A stretch of DNA of 64,000 bases from Pseudomonas fontis (GCF_028656955.1 NZ_JAMDGY010000024.1:62001-126000), one strand, 5' to 3'; numbered from the stretch's first letter, positions 9,097 through 19,768 are shown. Notes: generated by a model from the sequence alone, not told the origin. Numbers and translations: made by a program.

Positions 9097-11856
9097 TCAG
9101 GCCTCCTGCTTCTTCAGCATGACCAGGCTCAACCCGGTGAAACCAAGGAAGAACCCCAGCAGCGCCAGGCACTGCGGCCACAGCTCACGCAGGCTCAGGG
9201 CCTTGGTGAAGGTGCCGACGGCGATGTCGAGGAAGTAGCCGGCCGGGAACAGCTGGCCCATCAGTGCTGCCGAGCCGTCCAGTGACGAGCGCGGCACGAT
9301 CAGCCCGGAGAACTGGATGGTCGGCAGGCTGGTAAGGATCATGGTGCCGAGGATCGCGGCGATCTGCGTGCGGGTGAAGGCCGAGATCAGCAGGCCCAGG
9401 CTGGTGGTTGCCAGCAGGTACAGCACACCGCCACAGGCCAGCGCGAGCGGGCTGCCCTTGAACGGCACGCCGAATAGCCAGCGGTTCATCGCCACCAGCA
9501 GCGCCAGGTTGACCAGGCTGACGGCGAGATACGGCGCTTGCTTGCCGAGCAGGAACTCCAGGCGGGTCAGCGGGGTGGCGTAGAAGTTGGTGATCGAGCC
9601 GAGTTCTTTTTCGCGCACGATGCCCAGGGCCGTGAGCATGGCCGGAATGAAGGCCAGGATCAGCGCCATCACCCCTGGGCCGATGGCGTTGACGCTGACC
9701 ACGTCCTGGTTGTAGCGAAAGCGCGTTTCCAGCTTTACCGGGGTTTGCCGGGCTTGCGCGGGGCTGCTCAGGGTTGCCAGTTGTTCGAGGTTGGCCTGGT
9801 GCACGGCTTCGACATAGTTGCGGCTGGTTTCGGCGCGAAACGGCATGCCGCCGTCGAGCCAGGCAGCCACGATGGGTTGGCGCCCGGCGTACAGGTCGCG
9901 ACCGAAGCCTGGCGGGATCTCCAGGGCCAGCTTGATTTCCGAGCGCTGCAAGCGCTGGTGCATCTGCCTGGCGTCGCGGACGGGGGCTTGTTCGGCGAAG
10001 TAGCGCGAGCCGCGAAAGGCTTCCAGGTAGGTGCGGCTTTGTGGGCTCTGGTCCTGGTCGTAGACGGCGAAGGCGAGGTTTTCCACGTCCAGCGAAATGC
10101 CGTAGCCGAAGATCACCATCATGAACAGCGCGCCGAGCAGGGCGAAGGCCAGGCGCACCTTGTCGCGCAGCAGTTCCTTGCCCTCGCGGGTGGCGACGGC
10201 GAACAGGCGTACGAAGCTGAAGCCGGTGCCTTGAGGGCGCGGATTATCCTTGTGGGAGCTGGCCTTGCCAGCGATCAGTGGCACCATCTCCGGCAAGGCT
10301 GGCTCCCACAGGGGTGGTTTAGGTTCGGCAGTACCCTGGGCCTGCTCCAGGCAGCGGACGAAGGCATCCTCCAGGGTGTCGCCTTCGAACTGGCGCTGTA
10401 GCGCCGCCGGGGTATCACAGGCCAGCACCTTCCCCGCATGCATCAGGGAAATACGGTCGCAGCGCAGCGCCTCGTTCATGAAGTGGGTGGACAGGAAGAT
10501 CGTCACCCCCTGATCCCGCGACAGCTCGATCAACAGCCGCCAGAAGTCGTCACGGGCCGCCGGGTCGACGCCGGAAGTCGGCTCGTCGAGGATCAGCACT
10601 TCCGGGCGGTGCAGCACCGCCACCGCCAGCGACAGGCGCTGGCGCAAACCCAATGGCAAGCCACCGGACTGCTGGTCGGCGATCTCGCCCAGGTCGAAAC
10701 GCTCGATCAGCTCGGCAATGCGTGGGCCGCTGTCAGCCTTGGGTAGGTCGAATAGGCGGGCATGCAACTCCAGGTTCTGGCGCACACTCAACTCGCCATA
10801 CAGCGAGAAGCTCTGTGACATGAACCCGACCCGCTTGCGCGTGGCCAGGTCCTTGGCATTCACCGGCCGGCCGAGCAGCTTGGCGCTGCCCTCTGTGGCC
10901 GGCATCAGCCCGGTCAGGACCTTCATGGTGGTGGTCTTGCCGCAGCCGTTGGAGCCCAGGAAGCCGAAAATCTCGCCACGGCCAATGGCGAAGCTGACCT
11001 TGTTCACGGCGGTGAAATCGCCGAAACGCAGGGTCAGTTCATGCGCCTCGATGGCGATCTCGCCATCACCCAGCGTACGCGGCGGGATCTGCAAGGGTTG
11101 CGCGTCATGCGTGCGATCCCCCTGGAAGTGAGTGAAGGCTTCGTCCAGCTTGCCACTGGCCGTCACGCCGGCCAGCTCATGGCTCAGCCCGGCGGCGATC
11201 AGCGTGCCGCGATCAAGCATCAGGCAGTGTTCGAACTGCTCGGCCTCTTCCATGTAGGCGGTTGCGACCAGCAGGGTCAGTTGCGGGCGTTCACCACGCA
11301 CCTGCTCGACCAACTCCCAGAAGCGCCGGCGCGACAGCGGGTCGACGCCGGTGGTGGGTTCGTCGAGGATCAGCAAGTCCGGCTCGTGGATCAGCGCACA
11401 GCACAGCCCGAGCTTCTGCTTCATGCCGCCCGACAGCTTGCCGGCCGGGCGCTCGGCGAAGCGCTCCAGGTCGGTCGCGATCAACAGCGCGTGCATGCGT
11501 TGCTCGCACTCGGCGCGCGACAGGCCGAAGAGCGTGGCGAAAAAACGGATGTTCTCGCTGATCGACAGTTCCGCGTACAGGTTGCCGCCCAGGCCCTGGG
11601 GCATGAAGGCGATACGCGGGTAGAGGCTGTTGCGGTGGCGACGCTGGCGAATCGAGCCGCCGAGCACCTCAAGCTCGCCGGCTTGCAGCTTCTTCACCCC
11701 GGCGATCAACCCGAGCAGGCTGGATTTGCCCGCGCCATCCGGGCCGATCAGCCCGCAGCGGGTGCCGGGCGGCAGTTCGAAGGCGATGTCGCGCAGGGCC
11801 TCGAGCGTGCCATAGCGGTGGCACAGCCCGCTGGCCTTCAGCGCCGGGGCGGTCAT
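9097..11856 (-). CDS. rbbA: Double ABC ATPase fused to ABC-2 permease (RbbA-like)
   Basis: 919 residues in three parts. ABC domain 1 has Walker A GPDGAGKSS at ~38-46 and signature LSGGMKQ. ABC domain 2, from ~260, has Walker A GSNGCGKTT and a degenerate signature SGGLPLGLRQR. The C-terminal ABC-2 membrane domain, ~545-919, has a large periplasmic loop and the motif VREKELGSITNFYATPL. E. coli RbbA was described as a ribosome-associated ATPase, but the fusion and neighbours fit an exporter better. The ATG overlaps the stop of the HlyD gene by four bases. Residues ~516-536, in the linker between ABC 2 and the membrane domain, are encoded by a REP pair. Confidence 0.92.
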   Translation of the reverse strand: MTAPALKASGLCHRYGTLEALRDIAFELPPGTRCGLIGPDGAGKSSLLGLIAGVKKLQAGELEVLGGSIRQRRHRNSLYPRIAFMPQGLGGNLYAELSISENIRFFATLFGLSRAECEQRMHALLIATDLERFAERPAGKLSGGMKQKLGLCCALIHEPDLLILDEPTTGVDPLSRRRFWELVEQVRGERPQLTLLVATAYMEEAEQFEHCLMLDRGTLIAAGLSHELAGVTASGKLDEAFTHFQGDRTHDAQPLQIPPRTLGDGEIAIEAHELTLRFGDFTAVNKVSFAIGRGEIFGFLGSNGCGKTTTMKVLTGLMPATEGSAKLLGRPVNAKDLATRKRVGFMSQSFSLYGELSVRQNLELHARLFDLPKADSGPRIAELIERFDLGEIADQQSGGLPLGLRQRLSLAVAVLHRPEVLILDEPTSGVDPAARDDFWRLLIELSRDQGVTIFLSTHFMNEALRCDRISLMHAGKVLACDTPAALQRQFEGDTLEDAFVRCLEQAQGTAEPKPPLWEPALPEMVPLIAGKASSHKDNPRPQGTGFSFVRLFAVATREGKELLRDKVRLAFALLGALFMMVIFGYGISLDVENLAFAVYDQDQSPQSRTYLEAFRGSRYFAEQAPVRDARQMHQRLQRSEIKLALEIPPGFGRDLYAGRQPIVAAWLDGGMPFRAETSRNYVEAVHQANLEQLATLSSPAQARQTPVKLETRFRYNQDVVSVNAIGPGVMALILAFIPAMLTALGIVREKELGSITNFYATPLTRLEFLLGKQAPYLAVSLVNLALLVAMNRWLFGVPFKGSPLALACGGVLYLLATTSLGLLISAFTRTQIAAILGTMILTSLPTIQFSGLIVPRSSLDGSAALMGQLFPAGYFLDIAVGTFTKALSLRELWPQCLALLGFFLGFTGLSLVMLKKQEA
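10251..10310. repeat. REP inverted pair inside a coding sequence
   Basis: TGTGGGAGCTGGCCTTGCCAGC (from 10251) and CGGCAAGGCTGGCTCCCACA (to 10310) form a short REP pair fully inside the RbbA-like gene. It is read in frame as residues ~516-536 (LWEPALPEMVPLIAGKASSH), with no stop or frameshift. The other REP copies here lie between genes. Confidence 0.9.
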
Positions 11857-12830
11857 TGCAGGTTGGCCGGCCAGTCCACGGGGGCCGTGCGCACATAGCC
11901 GGCGCCGGGCATGCCGGGCTTGGCCTGCGGCACCGCGCTGGGCTCACTCAGGCGCAGTTTCACGCGGAACACCAGCTTCTGCCGTTCATCACGGGTTTCC
12001 ACCTGCTTGGGGGTGAACTGCGCCTTGGCGGCGACGAACGTGACCTTGGCCGGCAGCGCCTGCTCGGGCAGGGCATCGAGCACGATGCGCGCTTCGTCGC
12101 CCACGGTCAGCTTGCCGGTGGTGGAGGCGGGCAGGTAGAGGTTCATGTACTGGTCGTTGGGGTCGATCAACAGCAACACCCGGCCACCGGCACCCAGCAC
12201 TTCGCCAGGCTCGGCCAGGCGCAGCTGGATCACGCCGTTGATTGGCGCGCGCAGGCTGCTGTCGTCGATCTCGCTGGTCAGTTGTGCCACTTGGGCTTGG
12301 GCTGCGCCAATGGCCGCCTTGATCGCGCCCAATTGCGCGCGGGAGGCGACCACGGCGGAGTTGCTGGTGTCGAAGCGTGCCTGCTGCTGGTCGAGCAGTT
12401 GCTGGCTGGCGTACTTGCGCAGGTGCAGTTCGCGCACACGCTTGAGCTCCTGGCTGGCCAGCAATTGCTCGCTCTGGCGCAGTTGCACGTTGGCCTGGGC
12501 TGCCGCGAAGTTCTCGCGGGCACGCAGCACCTCGGCTTCGGCCTGGGTGCGCTGGGCTTCGAGGGTGCGGGTGTCGATACGGGCGAGCAGTTGGCCCTGG
12601 GTGACCGTGTCACCTTCATCCACCAGCACCTCGGCGAGGCGCCCGGGGACTTTGCTGGCGATCTGCACTTCGGTGGCTTCAAGCCGGCCGTTGCCCAGGT
12701 GCAGGCCCTCGGGCAGGCGGTCATGCAGTGATTTCCAGTAGCCCAGGCCACCGGCCGCCAGCAGCAGCGCGATCAGCGCGCCAGCGAAGAGTTTGGGGGT
12801 GTGTTGGCTCATCGACATGGTGTTCAGCAT
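11853..12830 (-). CDS. HlyD-family membrane fusion protein
   Basis: 325-residue periplasmic adaptor: an N-terminal membrane anchor (LFAGALIALLLAAGGLGYW), biotinyl-lipoyl halves around residues 45-80 (ASKVPGRLAEVLVDEGDTVTQGQLLARID) and a coiled coil of ~95 residues rich in Gln and Ala. The second lipoyl half and beta-barrel (LRAPINGVIQLRLAEPGEVLGAGG) follow. It links the ABC exporter encoded downstream, whose ATG overlaps its stop (ATGA), to an outer-membrane channel encoded elsewhere. Three ATGs (12830, 12818, 12812) are possible starts and none has a clear Shine-Dalgarno. Confidence 0.9.
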   Translation of the reverse strand: MLNTMSMSQHTPKLFAGALIALLLAAGGLGYWKSLHDRLPEGLHLGNGRLEATEVQIASKVPGRLAEVLVDEGDTVTQGQLLARIDTRTLEAQRTQAEAEVLRARENFAAAQANVQLRQSEQLLASQELKRVRELHLRKYASQQLLDQQQARFDTSNSAVVASRAQLGAIKAAIGAAQAQVAQLTSEIDDSSLRAPINGVIQLRLAEPGEVLGAGGRVLLLIDPNDQYMNLYLPASTTGKLTVGDEARIVLDALPEQALPAKVTFVAAKAQFTPKQVETRDERQKLVFRVKLRLSEPSAVPQAKPGMPGAGYVRTAPVDWPANLQ

Positions 12831-12913
12831 CCAGCTGCAGTAGCGTCAGAGTGTGACGTTTCGCCGACCTTGGCGTTTTGATACGTGTCAAACGAGCGGG
12901 CATCCTACCCCGT

Positions 12914-13363
12914 TTAGCGCAGGGCGAGTACCGCCGCCCACTGCTCGGCGGTCACCGGCATCACCGACAGACGGCTACCTTTTTGCACCAGTGGCAGTTC
13001 CGCCAGCACGCTCTGCTGCTTCAGGTAGCCCAGGCCCAGCACCTTGCTGAAGGTTTCGACATGGGCCACGTCGACGGCGCTCCAGGGGTTCTTCTCGGTA
13101 CTGGCCTTGGCGTCGAAATAGTGGCTTTGCGGGTCGAGCGCAGTCGGGTCGGGGTAGGCCGCAGCGGTGATGCGGGCGATCCCGGCGATGCCCGGCTCGG
13201 GGCAGCTGGAGTGATAGAAGAAGAACGCGTCATCCACGGCCATGGCGCGGATGAAATTGCGTGCCTGATAGTTGCGTACCCCATCCCAACGGGCTTCGCC
13301 GAGTTTGGCGAGGTCCTTGATCGAGAGCTCGTCGGGTTCGGATTTCATTAGCCAATAGGCCAT
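12914..13363 (-). CDS. EVE domain protein
   Basis: 149 residues, almost entirely one EVE (PUA-like) domain starting MAYWLMKSEPDELS, with the conserved WDGVRNYQARNF and FFYHSSCPEPGIAGIA blocks. EVE domains bind modified bases in nucleic acids, and stand-alone forms resemble human THYN1. The role in bacteria is not settled. GCAGGAG precedes the ATG. It diverges from the small ORF at 13548. Confidence 0.9.
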   Translation of the reverse strand: MAYWLMKSEPDELSIKDLAKLGEARWDGVRNYQARNFIRAMAVDDAFFFYHSSCPEPGIAGIARITAAAYPDPTALDPQSHYFDAKASTEKNPWSAVDVAHVETFSKVLGLGYLKQQSVLAELPLVQKGSRLSVMPVTAEQWAAVLALR

Positions 13364-13547
13364 GGATTCAGCTCCTGCCTGGGTTCGTAATAAGCTGTTG
13401 CATGAAACCGACGGCCGGTTGGCGTCAACGTTTGCGTGATGCCGCAGGTTGTCGGAGAATGCCGGGATTTTAAGCTTGACGCTGCTGCACGGCCTATAAA
13501 AAAACCGTTGCTGTCATCGTGATCAGTTTGCCTGAGGGGGGCAATCG

Positions 13548-13691
13548 ATGAATCGCAAACCGGATTTGCTGTGGATACTGGTCTTTCTGTTCGGCATCGG
13601 CGTGGTCACCACTGGCTATGCGCAAAGCCTTTGGGAGCGCAAAGTCGACACCACCGCCTACGAACTGCCGATCACACCTGCCAAGCGTTGA
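13548..13691 (+). CDS. 47-residue single-pass membrane protein, hypothetical
   Basis: A small ORF with a strong Shine-Dalgarno (TGAGGGGGG, 13533-13541) seven bases before the ATG. The product begins MNRKPDLLW, has one hydrophobic helix (ILVFLFGIGVVTTGYA, about residues 10-25) and ends in a polar tail of ~20 residues with WERKVDTTAYELP. A positive N-terminus before the helix suggests the C-terminus faces the periplasm. No stop interrupts it and codon use matches neighbours. It converges on ygfA, with 17 bases between stops. I do not recognise a family. Confidence 0.75.
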   Translation: MNRKPDLLWILVFLFGIGVVTTGYAQSLWERKVDTTAYELPITPAKR

Positions 13692-13708
13692 GTGAAATGG
13701 CGGCCTGC

Positions 13709-14314
13709 TCAGGGCGCCAGGTACCATCCCTTGTCTGATACCGTGCCTTGCAACGGTACATCCCAACTGGCCTGCGCCAGTTGCTCGACCTTTTGGCATT
13801 CATGGGCCAACCCCAGGAGCAGGGGTTTCTTCCAGGCCTTGCGCCGGCCTTGATAGGCCAGGCTGCGGTCATAGAAGCCGCCGCCCATGCCCAAGCGCCC
13901 ACCTTCTTCGTCGAACCCCACCAGCGGCAGCAAAATCAGGTCCAGCGCCCATACCGGTCGTTGCCGGGCCAGGTTCACCCGTGGTTCCGGAATACGGAAG
14001 CGGTTGGGGCGCAGCGCTTCACCGTGCTCAAAACGCTGGAACGCCATCTTGGTCTTCGGCCAGGCGTGCAGCACTGGCAGGTAGGTGCGTTTGCCGCGGC
14101 GCTGGGCTTCACGCAGCAACAGGCGCGGGTCGATCTCGCAGTCGTTGGGCAGGTACAGGGCGATATGCCGGGCGCGGCGGAACAGTGGGTGCTGCGCCAG
14201 TTGCCGGTACAACCCCTGCGCAGCCAGACGTTGTTCGGCCGGGCTCAAGGCGCGGCGGGCGTTGCGCAGCAGGCGGCGAAGCTGGGGGCGGGTGAGCGGC
14301 GCGGTGTCGGTCAT
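13709..14314 (-). CDS. ygfA: 5-formyltetrahydrofolate cyclo-ligase
   Basis: 201 residues. It converts 5-formyl-THF to 5,10-methenyl-THF with ATP, rescuing folate trapped by side reactions of serine hydroxymethyltransferase and the glycine cleavage system. Motifs: the N-terminal basic LRRLLRNARRALSP, the substrate loop LYLPNDCEIDPRLLL and the nucleotide-binding LLPLVGFDEEGGRLGMGGGFYDR. The start at 14314 matches family length; the longer frame runs into the 6S RNA gene. It lies directly downstream of 6S RNA and may be co-transcribed with it, as is known for ssrS-ygfA in E. coli. Confidence 0.95.
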   Translation of the reverse strand: MTDTAPLTRPQLRRLLRNARRALSPAEQRLAAQGLYRQLAQHPLFRRARHIALYLPNDCEIDPRLLLREAQRRGKRTYLPVLHAWPKTKMAFQRFEHGEALRPNRFRIPEPRVNLARQRPVWALDLILLPLVGFDEEGGRLGMGGGFYDRSLAYQGRRKAWKKPLLLGLAHECQKVEQLAQASWDVPLQGTVSDKGWYLAP

Positions 14315-14399
14315 GGCACGGGCGGTCCCTGGGCGGCTGCCACGCGGGGTGGCAACTCGGGTACCCACGCGCAGGAGAAAAGGGCGTGGGCAATCAAAA

Positions 14400-14578
14400 A
14401 CAGGCTCCCCGACGAACCGCTGTCGGTGTAGCCCTTGAACCCGAAAGTTCAAGGTGGAGATTGCAGGAGGCGTTAAGGCTTTCCGTCAAGCGGACATGCA
14501 CACCGGCCCCACGTGCAACCCCCGTGGTTGTGCGTATCGGCTCAGGGACATGACCGACTGGCAAGCACTCCAGGGAGT
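14400..14578 (-). ncRNA. ssrS: 6S RNA (SsrS)
   Basis: Between zapA and ygfA, its conserved genomic position in gammaproteobacteria. Read on the minus strand, an ideal -10 (TATACT, 14590-14585) puts the 5' end at A14578. The RNA then contains CCAGTCGGTCATGTCCCTGA, the CCGATACG closing region, CGTGGGGCCGGTGTGCATGT, and AACTTTCGGGTTCAAGG near the 3' end. Long complementary arms enclose a central bubble. A T-run at 14400-14396 fits a 3' end near 14400, giving ~179 nt. 6S RNA binds the sigma-70 holoenzyme in stationary phase. Confidence 0.92.
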
Positions 14579-14584
14579 GGCGAG

Positions 14585-14590
14585 AGTATA
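14585..14590 (-). promoter_or_regulatory. -10 element of the 6S RNA promoter
   Basis: TATACT on the minus strand, seven bases before the predicted 6S start at 14578. The -35 region lies inside the last codons of zapA (stop at 14599) and is a poor match (GCAAAA at 14613-14608). Confidence 0.6.
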
Positions 14591-14598
14591 CCCGAAAC

Positions 14599-14916
14599 TC
14601 AGTTCGATTTTGCATCCGGATCGTCGGAGAGGGCCGCATCCACGCGTTCGAGTAGGTCGCGGACCTGCTCGCGGGTGGCGCCGGTACCTTGTACCTCGGG
14701 GCGTTCCTGATTGTGCAGCAGGTCGTGGGTGATGTTCAGCGCGGCCATCACGGCGATGCGGTCGGCGCCGATGACTTTGCCGCTGCTGCGGATCTCGCGC
14801 ATCTTGCCGTCCAGGTAGCGTGCGGCACTGACCAGGTTGCTGCGCTCTTCGGGCGGGCAGATGATCGAGTATTCCTTGTCGAGGATCTGAACGGTGACGC
14901 TATTGCTTGAACTCAT
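14599..14916 (-). CDS. zapA: Cell division protein ZapA
   Basis: 105-residue Z-ring-associated protein that cross-links FtsZ filaments. The N-terminal globular half has the typical VTVQILDKEYSIICPPEE and LVSAARYLDGKMREIR blocks. A C-terminal coiled coil follows (IAVMAALNITHDLL onward). Its ATG overlaps the stop of the upstream coiled-coil gene by four bases, so the two are translated as a unit. The gene's 3' end carries the 6S RNA promoter region. Confidence 0.95.
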   Translation of the reverse strand: MSSSNSVTVQILDKEYSIICPPEERSNLVSAARYLDGKMREIRSSGKVIGADRIAVMAALNITHDLLHNQERPEVQGTGATREQVRDLLERVDAALSDDPDAKSN

Positions 14917-15122
14917 GAGTCTTGCTCCAGGGCCTTGAGCCGCAAAATCATCGATTCGACCTTACGCCGCGCGACTTCGTTTTTTTCGATGAGGTGGGCG
15001 CGCTCCTCACGCCAGGATTTTTCCTGAGCTAATAGGAGTGCGTTTTGCCGTTTAAGTTGCTCGACCCGCTCAATCAGCAGTTCGAACCGGCCCATCAGCG
15101 CTTGCAGCTCGTTCTCTTGCAT
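14913..15122 (-). CDS. ZapB-like coiled-coil protein (TIGR02449 family)
   Basis: 69 residues, nearly all one coiled coil with heptad Leu/Ile (LMGRFELLIERVEQLKRQNALLLAQ...SMILRLKALEQ). The size and position immediately upstream of zapA (4-base overlap) match the small family found with zapA in pseudomonads. It resembles ZapB in kind, and a role with ZapA at the septum is inference from linkage. The start at 15122 (MQENELQ) fits family length. Confidence 0.85.
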   Translation of the reverse strand: MQENELQALMGRFELLIERVEQLKRQNALLLAQEKSWREERAHLIEKNEVARRKVESMILRLKALEQDS

Positions 15123-15277
15123 TGCTTGCCACTCGATTCGTCTGACTGGTGGTTGCCCCGGCGTTCCTTGCACCGCCTCGTCGCGAGTTGGCTGCGTCGA
15201 TGGTCTTGGCGCGCCTGCCGGTGCTAGGATACAAGGTCTTCATTCTAGACATTGCGCCGTCTGGCGCCTAGCTGCCC

Positions 15278-15832
15278 ATGCCCAATACCAATTCGCCGTA
15301 CACCGCTTTCGCCACCTTGCTGTCCAGCAACGGGCATCCTGTTTCTCCTGCAGAACTGCACGGGCTGTTGCTCGGGCGCAGCTGTGCCGGCGCCGGCTTC
15401 GATGCCGAGAGCTGGCTGGCCGATGCCAGCGAACTGCTCGAGAACGAACCTTCAGACAACGTTCGTAACGCTTTGATCGGTCTTCAAGAGATGGTCAAGG
15501 GCGAACTCACCGGCGACGATATCACTGTCGTGCTGCTGCTGCCGGGTGACGAGCTGCCACTGACCCAGCGTGCCGAAGCACTTGGCCAGTGGTGCCAGGG
15601 CTTCCTCAGCGGCTTTGGCCTGAACTCCGGTGGCCTGGTGCTGAGCGCCGAAGCCAGGGAAGTACTGGGCGATCTGGATGCCATTTCGCAGATCCAGGAC
15701 GCGCTTGAAGAATCCGACGAAGGCGAGAACGACTACATGGAAGTCATGGAGTACGTACGCATCGCGCCGTTGCTGCTGTTCACCGAGCTGACCAAGCCGG
15801 CAGCGCCTGCCGCCAAGCCTTCCTTGCACTGA
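15278..15832 (+). CDS. UPF0149 family protein (YgfB/YecA)
   Basis: 184 residues, all-helical and acidic, with the family opening [26 protein letters not shown] and the conserved [14 protein letters not shown] block around residues 105-120. E. coli YgfB sits in the same place, just upstream of pepP-ubiH-ubiI. In P. aeruginosa a YgfB homologue is linked to control of beta-lactam resistance. The ATG is 20 bases upstream of the PepP leader, so it probably heads this operon. Confidence 0.9.
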   Translation: MPNTNSPYTAFATLLSSNGHPVSPAELHGLLLGRSCAGAGFDAESWLADASELLENEPSDNVRNALIGLQEMVKGELTGDDITVVLLLPGDELPLTQRAEALGQWCQGFLSGFGLNSGGLVLSAEAREVLGDLDAISQIQDALEESDEGENDYMEVMEYVRIAPLLLFTELTKPAAPAAKPSLH

Positions 15833-15851
15833 TGCCGAACAGGGGTTCCTC

Positions 15852-17188
<1,337 letters not shown>

Positions 17189-17192
<4 letters not shown>

Positions 17193-18388
17193 ACCGGGTC
17201 AATCTGGCGATCATTGGTGGCGGTCTGGTCGGTGCCAGCCTGGCGTTGGCCCTGCAGGCCGGGGCCAAGGCGCGTGGCTGGAAGATCCTGCTGATCGAGC
17301 CGTTCGCCCCCGGCGACAGCTTCCAGCCCAGCTACGACGCGCGCTCCTCGGCGCTGTCCTTTGGCACCCGGCAAATCTATGAACGCCTTGGCCTGTGGCA
17401 GGCGATCAGCCGCCGCGCCGAGCCGATCCGGCAGATCCAGGTGTCCGACCGTGGCCGCTTTGGCGCCACCCGCCTGGATGCGCTCCAGGAAGGCGTGCCG
17501 GCCCTGGGTTACGTGGTCGAGAACGCCTGGCTCGGGCAATGCCTGTGGCAAGGCCTGGATGCCGAGGTGGTCAGTTGGCGCTGCCCGGCCGAAGTCACCG
17601 CCATGCAGGTGCTCGAAGACGGCTACCGGCTGTCGCTGAACGATGAAACCGTTGTGGAGTGCGACCTGGCCGTGCTCGCTGATGGCGGCCGCTCCGGCCT
17701 GCGCGAGCAACTGGGCATCCATGTGCGTCAGCGGCCCTACAACCAGAGCGCGTTGATCGCCAATATCACCCCAAGCGAAGCCCATTGCGGGCAAGCCTTC
17801 GAACGCTTCACCGACGACGGCCCGATGGCCCTGCTGCCGCTGCCGGAAAACCGCTGCGCGCTGGTCTGGACCCGCGTCGGGATGGACGCCAAGCGCCTCG
17901 CCGCGCTGGATGAACGCAGCTTCCTCAGCGAGTTGCAGGACGCATTTGGCTATCGCCTGGGCGCCTTGCGCCAGGTTGGCGCGCGGCATCTCTACCCGCT
18001 GACCCTGGTCGAAGCCCAGGAGCAGGTGCGCCCGCACCTGGTGGTGCTGGGCAACGCCGCGCACAGCCTGCACCCGATTGCCGGGCAGGGCTTCAACCTG
18101 TCGCTGCGTGATGTGCAGTCGCTGGCCGATGCCTTGCTCACCGGGCCTGAGCGTCCGGGCGACTTCGCCACCTTGCAGGCGTACCTCGAACGCCAGCGGC
18201 TGGACCAGGAACTGACCGTCGGCTTCTCCGACCAGGTCACGCGGTTGTTCGGTACTTCCCAGCCGTTGCTGGCCACCGGGCGCAACCTTGGCCTGCTGGG
18301 CCTGGACCTGCTGCCGCCGGCCAAACGCTGGTTCGCCCGCCAGGCGATGGGCCTGGGCACCCGCCCGGACCTGCAAGGCAAGGCATGA
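17189..18388 (+). CDS. ubiH: 2-octaprenyl-6-methoxyphenol hydroxylase UbiH
   Basis: 399-residue FAD monooxygenase of aerobic ubiquinone synthesis. Motifs: the N-terminal dinucleotide fold IIGGGLVGASLALAL (residues ~7-21), the central DGGRSGLREQLGI and the second FAD motif GNAAHSLHPIAGQGFNLSLRD near 290. The 4-base ATGA overlap with pepP indicates one transcript. The position between pepP and ubiI supports UbiH over the paralogues UbiF and UbiI. Confidence 0.93.
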
Positions 18389-18441
18389 CCCCTTCTTTCT
18401 TTTATCAGCGGCTTCGGCCGCCCGCGAGACAGGCTTAAAGC

Positions 18442-19665
18442 ATGGAAATGCGCGCAGATCTGTTGATTGTCGGTGCCGGTATGGTCGGCAGCGCCCTGGC
18501 CCTGGCCTTGCAGCACAGTGGCCTGGAGATTCTCCTGCTCGACGGCAGCCCGATGACGGTCAAGCCGTTTGACGTCGATGCACCGTTCGAGCCGCGTGTC
18601 AGCGCCTTGTCGGCTGCCAGCCAGCGCATCCTCGAGCGCCTTGGCGCCTGGCAGGGCATGAGCGAGCGGCGCCTGAGCCCGTACTCGGACATGCATGTGT
18701 GGGACGGCAGCGGCACCGGGCAGATTCATTTTTCGGCCGCCAGCGTGCATGCCGAAGTACTCGGGCACATCGTCGAGAACCGCGTGGTGCAGGACGGCCT
18801 GCTGGAGCGCCTGCACGACAGCGAAATCGGCCTGCTGGCCAACGCCCGGCTGGAGCAGATGCGTCGCTCCGGCGATGACTGGCTGCTGACCCTGGCCGAT
18901 GGCCGCACCCTGCGTGCGCCGTTGGTGATCGCCGCCGATGGCGCGCACTCGGCGGTGCGTCGCCTGACCGGCTGCGAAACCCGCGAATGGGATTATCTGC
19001 ACCACGCCATCGTCACCAGCGTGCGCTGCGCCAAGGCGCACCAGGCTACGGCCTGGCAGCGCTTCACCGATGACGGTCCACTGGCGTTCCTGCCATTGGC
19101 CCGTGATGGCAAGCAGGAGTGGTGCTCGATTGTCTGGTCGACCACCCCGGAGCAGGCCGAGCGTCTGATGGCCTTGCCGGATGCCGAGTTCTGCGCAGCG
19201 CTGGAGCGGGCGTTTGAAGGTCGCCTGGGCGACGTACTCGAAGCCGACCCACGGGTGTGCGTACCGCTGCGTCAGCGCCACGCCAAGCGCTATGTCGCCG
19301 AGGGCCTGGCGCTGATCGGTGACGCCGCCCACACCATTCACCCGCTGGCCGGGCAGGGCGTGAACCTGGGTTTCCTCGACGCTGCGGTACTCGCCGAAGA
19401 GCTGCTGCACGCCTATGAGCGCGGCGAGCGCCTGGCCGATGTCCGCGTGCTGAGCCGCTATGAGCGTCGGCGCATGCCGCACAACCTGGCATTGATGGCC
19501 GCGATGGAAGGCTTCGAGCGGCTGTTCCAGGCCGATCCGCTGCCGCTGCGCTGGTTGCGCAACAGCGGTTTGAAATGGGTCGAGCAACTGCCGGAAGCCA
19601 AGGCGTTGTTTGTCCGCCAGGCCTTGGGCCTGAGCGGCGACCTGCCGGAATTGGCGCGGGCCTGA
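18442..19665 (+). CDS. ubiI: UbiI/VisC-type ubiquinone hydroxylase
   Basis: 407-residue FAD monooxygenase, paralogous to UbiH. FAD motifs: [16 protein letters not shown] at the N-terminus, [13 protein letters not shown] in the middle and [22 protein letters not shown] near 295-315. By position it is the VisC/UbiI gene (C5 hydroxylation of the ring), but exact ring position cannot be told from sequence. It follows ubiH by 53 bases without a recognisable terminator, so the operon probably continues. Shine-Dalgarno is weak. Confidence 0.9.
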   Translation: MEMRADLLIVGAGMVGSALALALQHSGLEILLLDGSPMTVKPFDVDAPFEPRVSALSAASQRILERLGAWQGMSERRLSPYSDMHVWDGSGTGQIHFSAASVHAEVLGHIVENRVVQDGLLERLHDSEIGLLANARLEQMRRSGDDWLLTLADGRTLRAPLVIAADGAHSAVRRLTGCETREWDYLHHAIVTSVRCAKAHQATAWQRFTDDGPLAFLPLARDGKQEWCSIVWSTTPEQAERLMALPDAEFCAALERAFEGRLGDVLEADPRVCVPLRQRHAKRYVAEGLALIGDAAHTIHPLAGQGVNLGFLDAAVLAEELLHAYERGERLADVRVLSRYERRRMPHNLALMAAMEGFERLFQADPLPLRWLRNSGLKWVEQLPEAKALFVRQALGLSGDLPELARA

Positions 19666-19768
19666 GTGGCCCGCAACATCCGGTAATCCTTCCGTTCGGT
19701 GTTCGGTTGAGAAGGCAAATGGCATTCACTACCATTTGCACCTCTCTTGCATACCGAGGACCGCTATC

